Part shown: piece by piece, positions 1-13,230 of the stretch
How the letters are laid out: each line of letters opens with the position of its first letter
Position numbering within the stretch: position 1 is the first letter of the stretch
Notes under the pieces: generated by a model
Told to the model about the DNA's origin: nothing
The model's input: the letters and a program-made list of their open reading frames with translations, nothing else
Database searches by the model: none
Program-made: the position numbers and the translations under genes
Source of the DNA: DALYLB01 sp033763135
GTDB taxonomy: Bacteria > Acidobacteriota > Blastocatellia > RBC074
DNA length: 64,000 nucleotides
NCBI GenBank assembly: GCA_033763135.1
Contig: JANRKY010000158.1
Coordinates: 33,033-97,032 of the forward strand
Reading direction: 5' to 3'

Positions 1-344
1 CCGTCCGCAATCAGAATCAGATCCCCCGCGACCAGCGCCTCGACGCTCGCATCCGAGATCATCTCGCGCAGCGTCGCTCGATCCCGGAATGCCCGCGCGT
101 CTCCAAAGACCTCCTTGACGATCGGCGAATCGGCCATCGCCGTCCCCATCGTCTGCAACCGCCGCGCATGCTCGTTCCAGACCGAATCATAGACCGGGAG
201 CAGATTCGCGATCTCTTCCTGCACCTGCTGCCGAACCTGGCGAAGAACCTGGGAATTGATCACCCACGCGGCAATCACGAGAATCAGACTGGTCAGAAGG
301 GCTGAGCTGAGAAACAACTGATTGCGGAGTTTTCCAGGAATCAT
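1..344 (-). CDS. Sensor protein, N-terminal part (probable histidine kinase), cut by window edge
   Basis: The reverse strand reads from ATG at 344 to the window edge without a stop, giving about 114 residues (start MIPGKLRNQLFL). There is one hydrophobic segment at roughly residues 10-30 and then a helical, extracytoplasmic-looking region, as in the sensor part of membrane histidine kinases. No catalytic domain lies inside the window, so 'kinase' is inferred from the upstream NtrC-type regulator in the same operon. Its ATG overlaps the stop of the cupredoxin gene by one base (TGATG), which implies translational coupling. A methyl-accepting or adenylate-cyclase-type sensor is a less likely alternative. 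Confidence 0.6.
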   Translation of the reverse strand, partial: MIPGKLRNQLFLSSALLTSLILVIAAWVINSQVLRQVRQQVQEEIANLLPVYDSVWNEHARRLQTMGTAMADSPIVKEVFGDARAFRDRATLREMISDASVEALVAGDLILIAD

Positions 345-1111
345 CAGTGCTTTCGATATCCGGGCCGCCCGGAACGCGGGTCATACTCCTGCCCGTGTTT
401 ATTCGGGTGCGGACGCGGAACATACCCCTCCTCGCTGACCCGCATCCCCCCCAGTTCCATTCCCGCCTGCGAAACCTGCACCGTCCGCGACAGCCCCGCC
501 AGCGTCTCCGGCAACGCCCGCTCGTGCCAGACCATGAGCCGATACCGCCCCGGCGCGACATTCGACAGCGCCACCGCACCCGCATTGTCGCTGACGGCGA
601 AATAGGGCGTGTCCACCACCACCACCACCGCACTCATCTGCGGATGAATATTGCAGAAGATATACGAGATTCCCGGACGATTGAAGCTGACCGGCCGCGT
701 CTCGCCGCTGGCGTACAGCCCGAGGTCGAACTTCTTTCCATTGTAGATCGAAAAGACGTTGTGAAAGAACGGATCCCCGTTCGGAAAATCGATCATCGAG
801 CCGGTCTCGATCGCGACGACGTGCGGGACAAACCGCTTGTTGCGCTGATCCAGAACAACCTTCTGCCGCGTCGTTCCCCGGGGAATCGGCCCGTCGAGCG
901 GCTCCAGCCAGACCACGACCCCGCTCGCATCGATCCTCCCATTGCGCGGCTTGAGCCGCGTGTTGATCAGCTCCACGCGCCCCCGCAACGTCACGCCCGC
1001 AACGCCCCGGACCTCCGCGCGCGCCGGAGAAACCCGGACCCCATGGCCCGAAAGCCCCACCGTCAGGACGGCCATGACCAGCCGACAAAGGAGTGTTCGC
1101 TCAATGTTCAT
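344..1111 (-). CDS. Secreted cupredoxin-like blue-copper protein
   Basis: This 255-residue protein has an N-terminal hydrophobic signal segment (about residues 8-25). A plastocyanin/azurin-like domain follows with a full set of type-1 copper ligand candidates: H117 (in FFHNVF), C153, H156 and M159 (in FCNIHPQM). After it comes a short carboxypeptidase-regulatory-like beta domain ('VAPGRYRLMVWHE'). Such proteins are annotated as plastocyanin or methylamine-utilisation-like and would act in electron transfer or copper binding outside the inner membrane. The start ATG at 1111 overlaps the end of the ntrC-type gene by 11 bp, and the stop overlaps the sensor start, so the three genes form one tight operon. 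Its role next to a two-component pair is inference: it may be a regulated target or part of the sensing. Confidence 0.8.
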   Translation of the reverse strand: MNIERTLLCRLVMAVLTVGLSGHGVRVSPARAEVRGVAGVTLRGRVELINTRLKPRNGRIDASGVVVWLEPLDGPIPRGTTRQKVVLDQRNKRFVPHVVAIETGSMIDFPNGDPFFHNVFSIYNGKKFDLGLYASGETRPVSFNRPGISYIFCNIHPQMSAVVVVVDTPYFAVSDNAGAVALSNVAPGRYRLMVWHERALPETLAGLSRTVQVSQAGMELGGMRVSEEGYVPRPHPNKHGQEYDPRSGRPGYRKH

Positions 1112-2549
1112 TCGATTGGTTGAGATCGATTCCGAGGCGCTCCGCCTTTCGATAGAGCGAATAGCGCCCAATTCCCAACAACTCGGCCGCGCGCAGCTTA
1201 TTGCCCTTGGTATAGCGAAGCGTCGCCAGAATGTGATCGCGCTCGACCTCCTCGATCGTCCGCGGAACCTCGCACATCCAGAACGCGCCGGACCCGCTCG
1301 TCGCGCCAACCGACTCGCTCAGCGCCTCGGCCGGAACCGCGGGACGGGCGGGCGCCGGAACCTCGCTCGTTCGCTCCAACCGAATCGGCGTGAACTGCGT
1401 GAAATCGTCCGGCATCAGCTTTCCGCTGATATTCAGCGTCACCGCGCGTTCGACCGCATTCTCCAGTTCGCGCACATTTCCAAACCACTCGAATCCCGTC
1501 AGCCAGTCGATCGTCTCCGGCGAGGCAATCACCTGCTTCCGCAGCTTCCCGTTGATCCGCTCCAGAAAATGCTCCACCAGCAGCGGAATGTCCTCGCGGC
1601 GCTCGCGCAGCGGAGGCAGCTCGATATTGATCACGCTCAACCGATAGAGCAGATCCCGCCGAAAATCGTCCGCGTGGAGCAATTCCTCGACCCGGCGGTT
1701 TGTCGCCGCCACGATTCGCACATCCACGCCGCGCGATTCCCCCGCGCCCACGGGCCGAACCTCCTGCTCCTGCAGCACCCGCAGCAATTTCACCTGAAAG
1801 GCCGGGGACGTCTCGGAGATTTCGTCGAGAAAGATCGTCCCGCCGTTGGCCGTCTCGAACACCCCGCGATGATTGTTCATCGCGCCGGTGAACGATCCGC
1901 GCACATGCCCGAACAGCTCCGATTCGAGCAGCGTCTCCGTAAAGGCCCCGCAATTGACCGGAACGAACGGCCGCTTCGCCCGCGGACTGTTGTCGTGCAG
2001 CGCCCGCGCGATCAGCTCCTTTCCCGTCCCGCTCTCCCCGCTGATCAGCACCGTCGAATCGGTCGCCGCCACCCGCGCAATCGCCCGGTAGATCGACACC
2101 ATCACCGAACTTCGCCCAACAATCATCGGCAGGCTCCGCGGCTTCGCCGGCGCCTCGCCCCGCCCCAACCGCTGCTGATTCCGCCACTCGATCGCCCGCT
2201 GCAACGCCGAGATCAACTCCGCCCCCCGAAACGGCTTGCCGATATAGTCGAACGCCTCCGCCCGCACCGCCTCCGCCGCCGACTCCATCGACCCATGCGC
2301 CGTCACCACGATCACCGGCAACTGCGTCGTCCGGCTCCGGATCTCCCGCAACACGTCGATTCCCGAGGTCTCTCCCAACATCAAATCCAACAGCACCACG
2401 TCACACGACGGATCCTCGCACTCCATCAACGCGTCCGCGCCATTGTCCACCAGACGCGCCGAAAACCCTTCCACTTCCACCAGGTTCTTGGCGACAATGC
2501 CAAACTCCGCATCGTCATCCACGATCAACACTCTTCCTGAGGAACTCAT
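1101..2549 (-). CDS. Sigma-54-dependent response regulator, NtrC family
   Basis: This 482-residue protein has the standard three-part layout. A receiver domain carries the acidic pocket D11/D12 and phospho-acceptor D55 (VVLLDLML), with the conserved Lys in YIGKP. An AAA+ sigma-54 activation domain has Walker A GESGTGKE and the Walker B-region GGTIFLDEISE. A C-terminal Fis-type helix-turn-helix follows (GNKLRAAELLGIGRYSLYRK). The sigma-54 contact loop reads GSFTGA instead of the canonical GAFTGA, a known tolerated variant. A GGAG motif lies about 8 bases before the ATG. It is the first gene of the regulator-cupredoxin-sensor operon. No clear -24/-12 promoter was seen upstream, so its target promoters are unknown. 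Confidence 0.93.
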   Translation of the reverse strand: MSSSGRVLIVDDDAEFGIVAKNLVEVEGFSARLVDNGADALMECEDPSCDVVLLDLMLGETSGIDVLREIRSRTTQLPVIVVTAHGSMESAAEAVRAEAFDYIGKPFRGAELISALQRAIEWRNQQRLGRGEAPAKPRSLPMIVGRSSVMVSIYRAIARVAATDSTVLISGESGTGKELIARALHDNSPRAKRPFVPVNCGAFTETLLESELFGHVRGSFTGAMNNHRGVFETANGGTIFLDEISETSPAFQVKLLRVLQEQEVRPVGAGESRGVDVRIVAATNRRVEELLHADDFRRDLLYRLSVINIELPPLRERREDIPLLVEHFLERINGKLRKQVIASPETIDWLTGFEWFGNVRELENAVERAVTLNISGKLMPDDFTQFTPIRLERTSEVPAPARPAVPAEALSESVGATSGSGAFWMCEVPRTIEEVERDHILATLRYTKGNKLRAAELLGIGRYSLYRKAERLGIDLNQSNEH

Positions 2550-2743
2550 CTCTTTACTCCATTTTTCAGGGATTGGATTAATTCTCGTCCTGGACTTACA
2601 GCAAACCGCTCTCCAGACGCTCCTCGCCCCATCCCTCCCCGCAAATCATTTCATTCCGGTTCCTCCGCCCTCTCTCCTCGAAAAACAACAGACTCAAATA
2701 GTGCCATGATGAATCGCCAATCGCCACATTATGGGACAAATTA

Positions 2744-2889
2744 TCGATTGTCGGTTGTCGGTTGCCCGTGGTCGGTTGTCCGTTGCCGGTTGTCCGTTGT
2801 CGGTTGTCGCCGGAGGCGACGGTTTCTGATCAAGAGCCTGCTGGAGGCAAACGAACCGACAACCGACAACCGACAACCGACGACTAACA
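2744..2889. repeat. Inverted 7-bp tandem array (CGGTTGT word)
   Basis: About nine near-identical heptamers of the CGGTTGT/CGGTTGC type run from 2744 to 2810. About five reverse-complement heptamers (CAACCGA) lie at 2851-2889, separated by about 40 bp. The arms can pair into a long hairpin directly after the hpnH stop and may act as its terminator. The remaining sequence from 2550 to 2743, upstream of the NtrC-type gene, shows nothing else I can name. Confidence 0.9.
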
Positions 2890-2893
2890 CCCA

Positions 2894-3907
2894 CTACAGC
2901 CCCCGGATCGAGACCAGCATATTCTTCAGACTGCTCGTGGCGTCGATGACGGCCGTGGGTTCGTAGCCGCAGTGGACCATGCAGTCGCGGCAGCGTGGGT
3001 TGCCGCTCTTGTGGCCGTACTCTTCCCAGTTGGTGGTGTCGAGGAGTTCCCGGTAGCTTGCGGCGTAACTCTCGTTCAGAAGATAGCAGGGGCGCTGCCA
3101 GCCCAGGATGCTGTAGTTTGGGCTTCCCCAGGGGGTGCATTCGTAATCGACCTCGCCCATCAGAAACTTGAGGAAGAAGACCGACTGGTTGAACTGCCAC
3201 GTTCGTCCGCGTTCGGAGCGCAGCGGGCCGAGAATCCGGCGGAAGAGCGAACGGGTCTGCTCGCGCTTGAGAAAGTGATTCTGGTCGGGCGCCCATGCGT
3301 AACTGTATCCGGGAGAGATCGTCATGCCGTCGACGCCGAGTTTCATGAGCATGTCGAACATCTCGTGAAACTCTTCGGGGGCCTCGCCGTCAAAGACCGT
3401 CGTGTTTGTGTTGACGCGGAATCCCCGCCGCTTGGCCTCCTGAATCGCGCGCACCGCCTGCTCGAAGATCCCCTTGCGATCGACCGACTTGTCGTGCGTC
3501 TCGCGCATCCCGTCCAGATGCACATTGAAGGTCAGATACGGCGAGGGCGTGAATCGATCGAGATTCTTCTCCAGCAGAATCGCGTTCGTGCAGAGATAGA
3601 CGAACTTCCTGCGCGCAATCATCCCCTTCGCGATCACGTCGATCTCGGGATGCAGCAGCGGCTCGCCTCCCGCTATCGTCACCACCGGCGCCCCGCACTC
3701 CTCGACCGCTCGAAACGCATCCTCCGGCGCCATGTTCTTTTTCAAAATCTCGCCCGGATGCTGGATCTTCCCGCACCCCACACACGCCAGATTGCACCGA
3801 AACAACGGCTCCAACATCAAGACCAGCGGATATCGCCGATTCCCCTTGAACTTCTGTTTGAAGATATACGATCCCACAGCGATCGCCTGCCGCACCGTGA
3901 TTGCCAT
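2894..3907 (-). CDS. hpnH: HpnH, adenosyl-hopene transferase (radical SAM)
   Basis: This 337-residue radical SAM enzyme carries the CxxxCxxC cluster motif (C38, C42, C45 in CNLACVGC), the GGEPLL motif that binds SAM, and a Cys-rich C-terminal region (CRDCMVHC). These match HpnH, which couples the 5'-deoxyadenosyl radical to diploptene/hopene in bacteriohopanepolyol synthesis at the cytoplasmic membrane. The start at 3907 is chosen because GGAGAAGG lies just upstream and HpnH proteins begin with a similar short N-terminus. No other hopanoid gene lies in the window. An intrinsic terminator separates it from the upstream peptidase gene, so it is probably transcribed alone. Confidence 0.93.
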   Translation of the reverse strand: MAITVRQAIAVGSYIFKQKFKGNRRYPLVLMLEPLFRCNLACVGCGKIQHPGEILKKNMAPEDAFRAVEECGAPVVTIAGGEPLLHPEIDVIAKGMIARRKFVYLCTNAILLEKNLDRFTPSPYLTFNVHLDGMRETHDKSVDRKGIFEQAVRAIQEAKRRGFRVNTNTTVFDGEAPEEFHEMFDMLMKLGVDGMTISPGYSYAWAPDQNHFLKREQTRSLFRRILGPLRSERGRTWQFNQSVFFLKFLMGEVDYECTPWGSPNYSILGWQRPCYLLNESYAASYRELLDTTNWEEYGHKSGNPRCRDCMVHCGYEPTAVIDATSSLKNMLVSIRGL

Positions 3908-3992
3908 CGTGCCTTCTCCTCTGTCGCTCTTTTGGAAACGTTTTTGTTGAAAAAATCGCGACAAAATCCTAGCACAAAAGATGAGGCGGCAA

Positions 3993-4041
3993 AAAAGCAA
4001 AAGGCCTGGCCATCCAGGGGAGGGCCAGGCCTTTTGCTTTT
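3993..4041 (-). terminator. Intrinsic terminator after the M28 peptidase gene
   Basis: A perfect 19-bp stem (AAAAGCAAAAGGCCTGGCC with its complement) has a loop of about 11 bases. On the minus strand it is followed by a run of T, as expected for a Rho-independent terminator 20 bp after the peptidase stop. Confidence 0.9.
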
Positions 4042-4061
4042 CGCGAGCGCCGGAGCGAGCG

Positions 4062-5840
<1,779 letters not shown>

Positions 5841-5868
5841 AGGGTTATCTCCTTGGTAGGCGTTCGGC

Positions 5869-5887
5869 GTTCCGCCTTCGGGCGGAC
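5869..5887. repeat. Small hairpin GTTCCGCCTTCGGGCGGAC
   Basis: A compact hairpin lies in the leader of the peptidase gene. Almost the same word (GTTCCGCCTTCAGGCGGA) occurs in both outer arms of the palindrome at 35496-35760, and a looser relative lies at 50409-50448. It is therefore a dispersed repeat and not a site specific to this gene. Confidence 0.6.
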
Positions 5888-5978
5888 GGCCCCGGCGAAC
5901 CCCGAACAAAACTCATTTTCTTTGAAAGCCCCCGAATTATACGGTTCTCCGCAGCCAACACCTAGCCCGAAACAGAAA

Positions 5979-6009
5979 ATGCAGCCGGTTACAAAAAAAC
6001 CGGCTGCAT
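5979..6009 (-). terminator. Intrinsic terminator after the OB-like secreted protein
   Basis: A 12-bp perfect stem ATGCAGCCGGTT/AACCGGCTGCAT with a 7-base loop is followed by TTTTCTGTTT on the minus strand. It sits 30 bp after the stop of the gene at 6039-6425. Confidence 0.8.
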
Positions 6010-6038
6010 CTCATTTTTCCCGAGGCGTCGCGGCCGCC

Positions 6039-6425
6039 CTATCTCTTCGCCAGCACATCGGGCGCGACGATGCTGACCTTCTCGGCCTTGAGGACCGCGC
6101 GCCCCTTCCGCATCTCGAGCCGCCCCATCACGGTGGCGCGCGTCACGGGACCGGTCACCAGCGCCTGGCGCTGGGATTTCGACAACTGCTCCAGCGAGAC
6201 GACGATCAGCGCCTTGCTCCCCGAATCGAACAGATCGAGCGACAGATAATCGGCGCCGACCGAAACCACCTCCGCCGTGATCGAAACCCGGCGTCCCTGA
6301 TACTCCGCGGGACGCGTCACGAAATCCCGGAGCTCTATTCGGGCATACTCGTTTTTAGCGACGCGACTGTCGCCCAAAGCCACCGCACAAAACAGACAAA
6401 CCACCAGAAAAGATCTAACAAACAT
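6039..6425 (-). CDS. Small secreted protein, possible OB-fold
   Basis: This 128-residue protein has a signal peptide (MFVRSFLVVCLFCAVALG). The mature domain is rich in beta strands: 'FVTRPAEYQGRRVSITAEVVSV', 'YLSLDLFDSGSKALIVV', 'RATVMGRLEMRKGRAVLKAEKV'. This pattern resembles a small OB-fold nucleic-acid or ligand-binding domain of the kind seen in secreted DUFs, but no family was recognised with certainty. GGGGAGAT precedes the ATG. It is transcribed divergently from the gene at 6714 and has its own terminator. Confidence 0.75.
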   Translation of the reverse strand: MFVRSFLVVCLFCAVALGDSRVAKNEYARIELRDFVTRPAEYQGRRVSITAEVVSVGADYLSLDLFDSGSKALIVVSLEQLSKSQRQALVTGPVTRATVMGRLEMRKGRAVLKAEKVSIVAPDVLAKR

Positions 6426-6713
6426 TCAATCTCCCCATAATCAAGTTGATAACAAAAAAAGAATCTTCATCCGTATGAATCTCCGCTTCTCCCCGACCGC
6501 TGCGGCGACCGGCGGCAAGCAAAGGCGCGGAGTGTATCGAATCCGGCGCGGCATGGCAAGTGCGGCAGGGCGGTGGCAGCCGGTCTGCCGCGGCACGGGG
6601 GCCTCCACCATCTGCCGCGAAGCCGCTTGCTATGACCGGGCGGCGATGCTACAAATGCGAATCCCCAGATGGTTCGTGAATAAGAGGCTGATGATCTATT
6701 CGGAGGTTCGTTC

Positions 6714-7250
6714 TTGAAGCGCTTTATTTCCCTGCTTTTGTCGCTGTTCCTGGTTGGCCTGCTGTCGTCCGCCGCGTTTGCGCAGACGAAGAAACGAAAG
6801 ACGACGACGCGTCGTCGCGCGCCCGTGGAGGAGCCCGCGCCGAAACCGATTCTCGATATGCGTCCCGAGGCCATGGCCGTCGCCGAGCAGTTGAAGAACG
6901 TCTCCAAGTTCGTCTTTATTTACGGCAAGATCGTCAACGGGCTGGAAGTCGCGGAGGAACAGACCCGGCGCGGACAGATGACTGCGGCCGCGGCCGCGAA
7001 GAACAAACAGACGCGCGAGGCGCTGATCGCCAGCATCAACAGCCTTCGCGTCGGCATCGAGGGTGTGTCGAAGAGCTTCCAGGCGAATCCGCGGATGCAG
7101 GTGCAATATCTGAAGCTCTCCTATGCGTCGGAATCGACGGCCTCCGCCGAGCAGCTCGCCCTGGCGGGCCGGTTCGACGAGGCCGGCAAGGCGCTCGTCA
7201 CGGCGGTCGAACGGCTCACCGACACGATTCTTTCCATGCGGCTCCAATAG
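6714..7250 (+). CDS. Secreted helical protein of unknown function
   Basis: This 178-residue protein has a clear signal peptide (MKRFISLLLSLFLVGLLSSAAFAQ), a basic linker (KKRKTTTRRR) and an all-helical remainder of about 130 residues. It starts with TTG at 6714; GGAGG sits 7 bases upstream and no better ATG matches the signal peptide. I do not recognise the family. It faces the ABC ATPase gene tail to tail with a 10-bp gap. The 288 bp before it, shared with the divergent gene at 6425, contain no further recognisable gene. Confidence 0.75.
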   Translation: MKRFISLLLSLFLVGLLSSAAFAQTKKRKTTTRRRAPVEEPAPKPILDMRPEAMAVAEQLKNVSKFVFIYGKIVNGLEVAEEQTRRGQMTAAAAAKNKQTREALIASINSLRVGIEGVSKSFQANPRMQVQYLKLSYASESTASAEQLALAGRFDEAGKALVTAVERLTDTILSMRLQ

Positions 7251-7260
7251 AGGGCGCGGA

Positions 7261-8775
<1,515 letters not shown>

Positions 8776-8790
8776 TTTCCCACCTGGAAG

Positions 8791-8835
8791 ACGACGCGGC
8801 GACGCGGCGACGCGTCGCTCTCCATCGCCGCGTCG
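8791..8835. repeat. 8-bp period array (GACGCGGC word)
   Basis: Copies of GACGCGGC are followed by inverted GCGTCGCC-like units. The array fills the gap between the BMP lipoprotein stop (8837) and the ABC ATPase start. The same word family recurs at 9923, 14611 and 40462. Confidence 0.75.
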
Positions 8836-8836
8836 G

Positions 8837-9865
<1,029 letters not shown>

Positions 9866-9922
9866 GAGAGATCTCCTGTTGCGTCCGGCGATTATTGGCC
9901 ATCTCGCCCGCGAAGGCAAAGC

Positions 9923-9996
9923 GCGAGGCGGTGACGCGGAGCGACGCGGCGATGGAAAGCGACGCGTCGCTCCGCCTCGCCGTGTCGCCGCCTCGC
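9923..9996. repeat. Inverted 8-bp period array
   Basis: The left arm at 9923-9949 (GCGAGGCG GTGACGCG GAGCGACGCG) pairs with the right arm at 9961-9996. The right arm carries one extra 8-bp unit. The array ends at the stop codon of the DUF11 protein gene and may terminate it. Confidence 0.75.
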
Positions 9997-12198
9997 TTAA
10001 CAGCTCGGCGGGAAGATCGGGAGGGTGTAGGTGTCGGTGCCGCAGCGGAGTTTGGGCAGGCGGATTCCGCCATTGAAGGGCGTGCCGACGCTTCCCTGGG
10101 TCAGATTGTTATTGAAGAAGATGCCCGCGACGCCGTAGCTGCCCGAGGGCCCGAGGCGCATCCAGCCGGTGCGACCGGTGGGGATGACCGAGGTCATTCG
10201 GGGGACGGTGCGCGGAAAACTTCCCGTGAACGCCTGTTTGAACTGGCACGAGGTCGAGCTGAAGGAGAAGCTGAAGGTGTTCTCCGCGTCGTTGTAGAGA
10301 ATGCCGAAGATCGAGCCGATGGGCGCCGCGCCGAAGGCGAGGTTTCCGCCCGTGCGAACCAGGACGAGCAGGGGGTTGTTCCCATCGATGATGCTCGGAA
10401 TCATCGGAATCGCGAGCTGATTCGCGGGCTGGGAATAGGTCAGTCCGTCGAGCGGAAGCGTCGCCATCGAGGAGTTGGCGTCGCACCCGGGGAGATTTCC
10501 GGTATAGAGCGCCTGAAAATTCTCCGCCGGAATCATCCCGTTCTGGCCGTTTGCGAAATGGATGTCGGCCTGGCCGATGAGATGATTGAAACTGGTCGGG
10601 CAGCCGAGCTCGTCGACCGCCACGGCGACGAAATAACCCGTCGTCCCCGGATCGAAATCGGACGTCAGGAAACTGAGCGTCTGGTTCTGCGTCAGGCAGA
10701 CATAGCCGTCCGAGACGTTGCAGGAAGAACCGTCGACGAAAAAGATATGCACCGAGATCGGGCGGTTCTGATTCGTGTTGGTCATCGAAATGCGCGTATT
10801 CTCATTGAGCGGATTGATCGCGTCCGAGGTGTAGAGCGGGAAGAGCAGCACCGATCCCGCATCGGTCGCGCAGGGATTGGCGGTCGGCGGCGGAGGCGTC
10901 GTCGGCGCCGGCAGGATCGTCGTCGGGTCGTTCGCGGTGTTGTTGGTCGAGTTGGCGTCTCCCTGGACCGAGACGGTCGCCGTATTGACCACCGACGAAG
11001 CGATCTGCGCCGCCACATTGACCGTCAGATTGATCGTCGCCGAGGCGGACGGCGCGAGCGCCGCCGTCGAGGTGCAGACCACCGCCTGCCCGTTCGGAGC
11101 GCATGTCCATCCCGTCCCCGTGGCCGACGCAAAGGTCATTCCCGCCGGCAGCGTGTCGGTCACCGTGATCGTTCCGCTCGTCGCGAAGTTGCCGGCGTTG
11201 AAGACCGTCAGCGAATAGAGGCCGCTCGAACCGGCCGTGAAGTTCGCGGGATGCGATTTCGTCAGCGAAAGATCGACGAACCCCGCGATCTCCCCGAAAT
11301 TGTAGTTGACCGCATTGACGCCCGCCGCCAGCGCGATATTGGTGACCAGGTCGTTGCCGAGCGTTCCGCCCGCCGATCCCAGCGCGTCCTTCCCGTCCAG
11401 ATAGCCCGCCGGCTGCGTCTCCGCCACCTTGTATGTGCCGGCATTCAGGTCGGAGAAGATATAGGCGCCGCTCGCCTGCGTCGTCGTCGTCAGCGCCACC
11501 GCCGCGCCCTGGCTGTCCGTCCCCGTCAAGGTCAGCGTCGCTCCGCCGATTCCCGCCTCTCCCGAATCCTTGACGCCATTGTTGTTTCCATCGACATAAA
11601 CATTCCCCGCGAGCGAGGATTTCACCGCAATGACCGTGATCGTGACGCTCGAATCGTCATCCTCGTTCTTGCTGTCGTCGCCGGGAATCGAATCGGAATC
11701 GTTCTGATTGGCTTTCTGCACCTGCGCGTAATTGACGATGTTTCCCACGGCGTTCGCGTTGATCACCGTCGCGATCTGCAGCACCTGACTCTGCCCCGGC
11801 GACAGATTGCCGACCGTCCAGATCCCCGATGTCGCGTTGTAATTGAGCGTCGACGCCCCCGCGAACGTCAGCCCCGCCGGCAGCAGATCCTTCACCGTCA
11901 CCCCCGTCGCCGTCACGCAGGGCTCCGTCGTCGTCGAATTCTTCCGACAGGTCGTCGCATTCGTCACCGTCAATTGATAGACGATCTGCAGCCCGCCGCG
12001 ATACCCGCCCAACGGCCGGGCGCTCACCAGCTTCACCAGCGACAGATCGATCAGATTGCTTTGCGCCGCCGCCGGCCGCTCCGCCCACCACACGCCCGTC
12101 AAAGACAACATCAGCACCAGGGCAATACCGACAACCGCTTTTTGTACTTTATGAAGATTTGCAGCGCAGGCTGCGGGGATGGATTTGCTGAGCATCAT
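9997..12198 (-). CDS. Secreted DUF11/SdrD-B repeat surface protein
   Basis: This 733-residue protein has an N-terminal signal sequence (hydrophobic 'AVVGIALVLMLSLTGVWWA'). A DUF11-type domain ('VTVKDLLPAGLTFAGAS') is followed by an SdrD B-like Ig module ('LAGNVYVDGNNNGVKDSGE') and a second DUF11 domain ('ITVTDTLPAGMTFASATG'). A Pro-rich linker (about residues 420-435) leads to a C-terminal domain of about 290 residues with several cysteines. I do not recognise that last domain; it may be a sensor- or adhesin-like beta domain. Such proteins are exported and act in adhesion or as surface scaffolds. No sortase motif or PEP-CTERM anchor was seen. The start at 12198 follows GGAGAAGT. The DNA from 12199 to 12468 is the divergent promoter region towards the SDR gene. 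Confidence 0.85.
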   Translation of the reverse strand: MMLSKSIPAACAANLHKVQKAVVGIALVLMLSLTGVWWAERPAAAQSNLIDLSLVKLVSARPLGGYRGGLQIVYQLTVTNATTCRKNSTTTEPCVTATGVTVKDLLPAGLTFAGASTLNYNATSGIWTVGNLSPGQSQVLQIATVINANAVGNIVNYAQVQKANQNDSDSIPGDDSKNEDDDSSVTITVIAVKSSLAGNVYVDGNNNGVKDSGEAGIGGATLTLTGTDSQGAAVALTTTTQASGAYIFSDLNAGTYKVAETQPAGYLDGKDALGSAGGTLGNDLVTNIALAAGVNAVNYNFGEIAGFVDLSLTKSHPANFTAGSSGLYSLTVFNAGNFATSGTITVTDTLPAGMTFASATGTGWTCAPNGQAVVCTSTAALAPSASATINLTVNVAAQIASSVVNTATVSVQGDANSTNNTANDPTTILPAPTTPPPPTANPCATDAGSVLLFPLYTSDAINPLNENTRISMTNTNQNRPISVHIFFVDGSSCNVSDGYVCLTQNQTLSFLTSDFDPGTTGYFVAVAVDELGCPTSFNHLIGQADIHFANGQNGMIPAENFQALYTGNLPGCDANSSMATLPLDGLTYSQPANQLAIPMIPSIIDGNNPLLVLVRTGGNLAFGAAPIGSIFGILYNDAENTFSFSFSSTSCQFKQAFTGSFPRTVPRMTSVIPTGRTGWMRLGPSGSYGVAGIFFNNNLTQGSVGTPFNGGIRLPKLRCGTDTYTLPIFPPSC

Positions 12199-12468
12199 AC
12201 TTCTCCATTTCAAACGGGGATGATCGGTCACCGGCGGACAGAGATCCGCCTCTCTTCATACATCGTGAAGAGGGTGTGTCCGACCGGAATACTGTTCATT
12301 GAACTGGTTGCGAAGCGACCCGCCACAAGTTATCGTCGCGCGCCTTGGAGCACCGGAAACCCCTTTTCGGTTGCTCGCGGATAAAAATATACTCACCTCG
12401 CGTCGCAAACCGGCGAAGGACGAGCGGCGGGAAGCGAGAGACGCGAGATTAACCCGGGAGAAACGACC

Positions 12469-13227
12469 ATGCGATTTGAGGGAAGGAGCGCCATCGTCAC
12501 GGGCGGCGGCGGAGAGATCGGGCGGGCGACGGCGCTGCGACTGGCGCGCGAGGGGGCGAGCGTCGCGGTGGTGGACCTGCATCCGGAGCCGGCAGAGGCC
12601 GTGGCTGCGGAGATCACAAGCCTTGGCGGGGCTGCGTTTTCGCTGCGGACGGACGTCGCCGATCGCGAAGACGTCGAGAGGATGGCGGCGGCAACCGTCG
12701 ATCGGTTCGGCCGGATCGACGTGCTCTGCAACATCGCGGGGATCGCGCCCTCGGCGCCGTTTCTGGAGACCTCGGATGAGAACTGGCAGGCGACGATCGA
12801 CGTGAACTTGAAGGGCGTCTTTCTCTGCTCGCAGATCGTCGCGCGGCGGATGGTGGCGCAGGGCGGCGGCGGCGCGATCGTCAATATGGCCTCCACCAAC
12901 GGGCTGGTCGGCGAAGCCGGCCTCGCGCCCTACAATGCCTCGAAGTTCGGCGTCGTCGGCCTGACGATGACCACGGCCATCGAACTGGCGCCCCATGGCA
13001 TCCGCGTCAACGCGGCCGCGCCGGGAATGATCGCCACCAGGCTCTCCCGCGCCGTGCTCGACGCCGATCCCGAGCTGGCCCGGAGCTATCTGCACGACAA
13101 GATCCCCATGGCCCGGTTCGGCACGCCGGACGAAGTGGCCGCCGTCGTGGCCTTCCTGGCCTCGGACGACGCCGCCTTCGTCACCGGCCACGCGCTGGTC
13201 GTCGACGGCGGGCAGTTGACGTTCTGA
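12469..13227 (+). CDS. Short-chain dehydrogenase/reductase (SDR)
   Basis: This 252-residue classical SDR has a TGGGGEIG cofactor loop, an acidic residue after beta-2 (VVDLH) suggesting NAD(H) preference, an NIAG motif, the catalytic Ser region (NMASTNG), YNASK with catalytic Tyr and Lys, and the C-terminal end VTGHALVVDGGQLTF. The substrate is not evident; 3-oxoacyl-ACP reductase-like or sugar/alcohol dehydrogenase roles are both possible. A GGGAGAAACGACC leader precedes the ATG. It stands alone, converging on the ECF42 sigma gene. Confidence 0.92.
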   Translation: MRFEGRSAIVTGGGGEIGRATALRLAREGASVAVVDLHPEPAEAVAAEITSLGGAAFSLRTDVADREDVERMAAATVDRFGRIDVLCNIAGIAPSAPFLETSDENWQATIDVNLKGVFLCSQIVARRMVAQGGGGAIVNMASTNGLVGEAGLAPYNASKFGVVGLTMTTAIELAPHGIRVNAAAPGMIATRLSRAVLDADPELARSYLHDKIPMARFGTPDEVAAVVAFLASDDAAFVTGHALVVDGGQLTF

Positions 13228-13230
13228 AAT

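Noticed and set aside
9895..12384. Open frame of about 830 codons on the plus strand
   Set aside because: It is antisense to the DUF11 protein and consists of Arg-rich low-complexity sequence.
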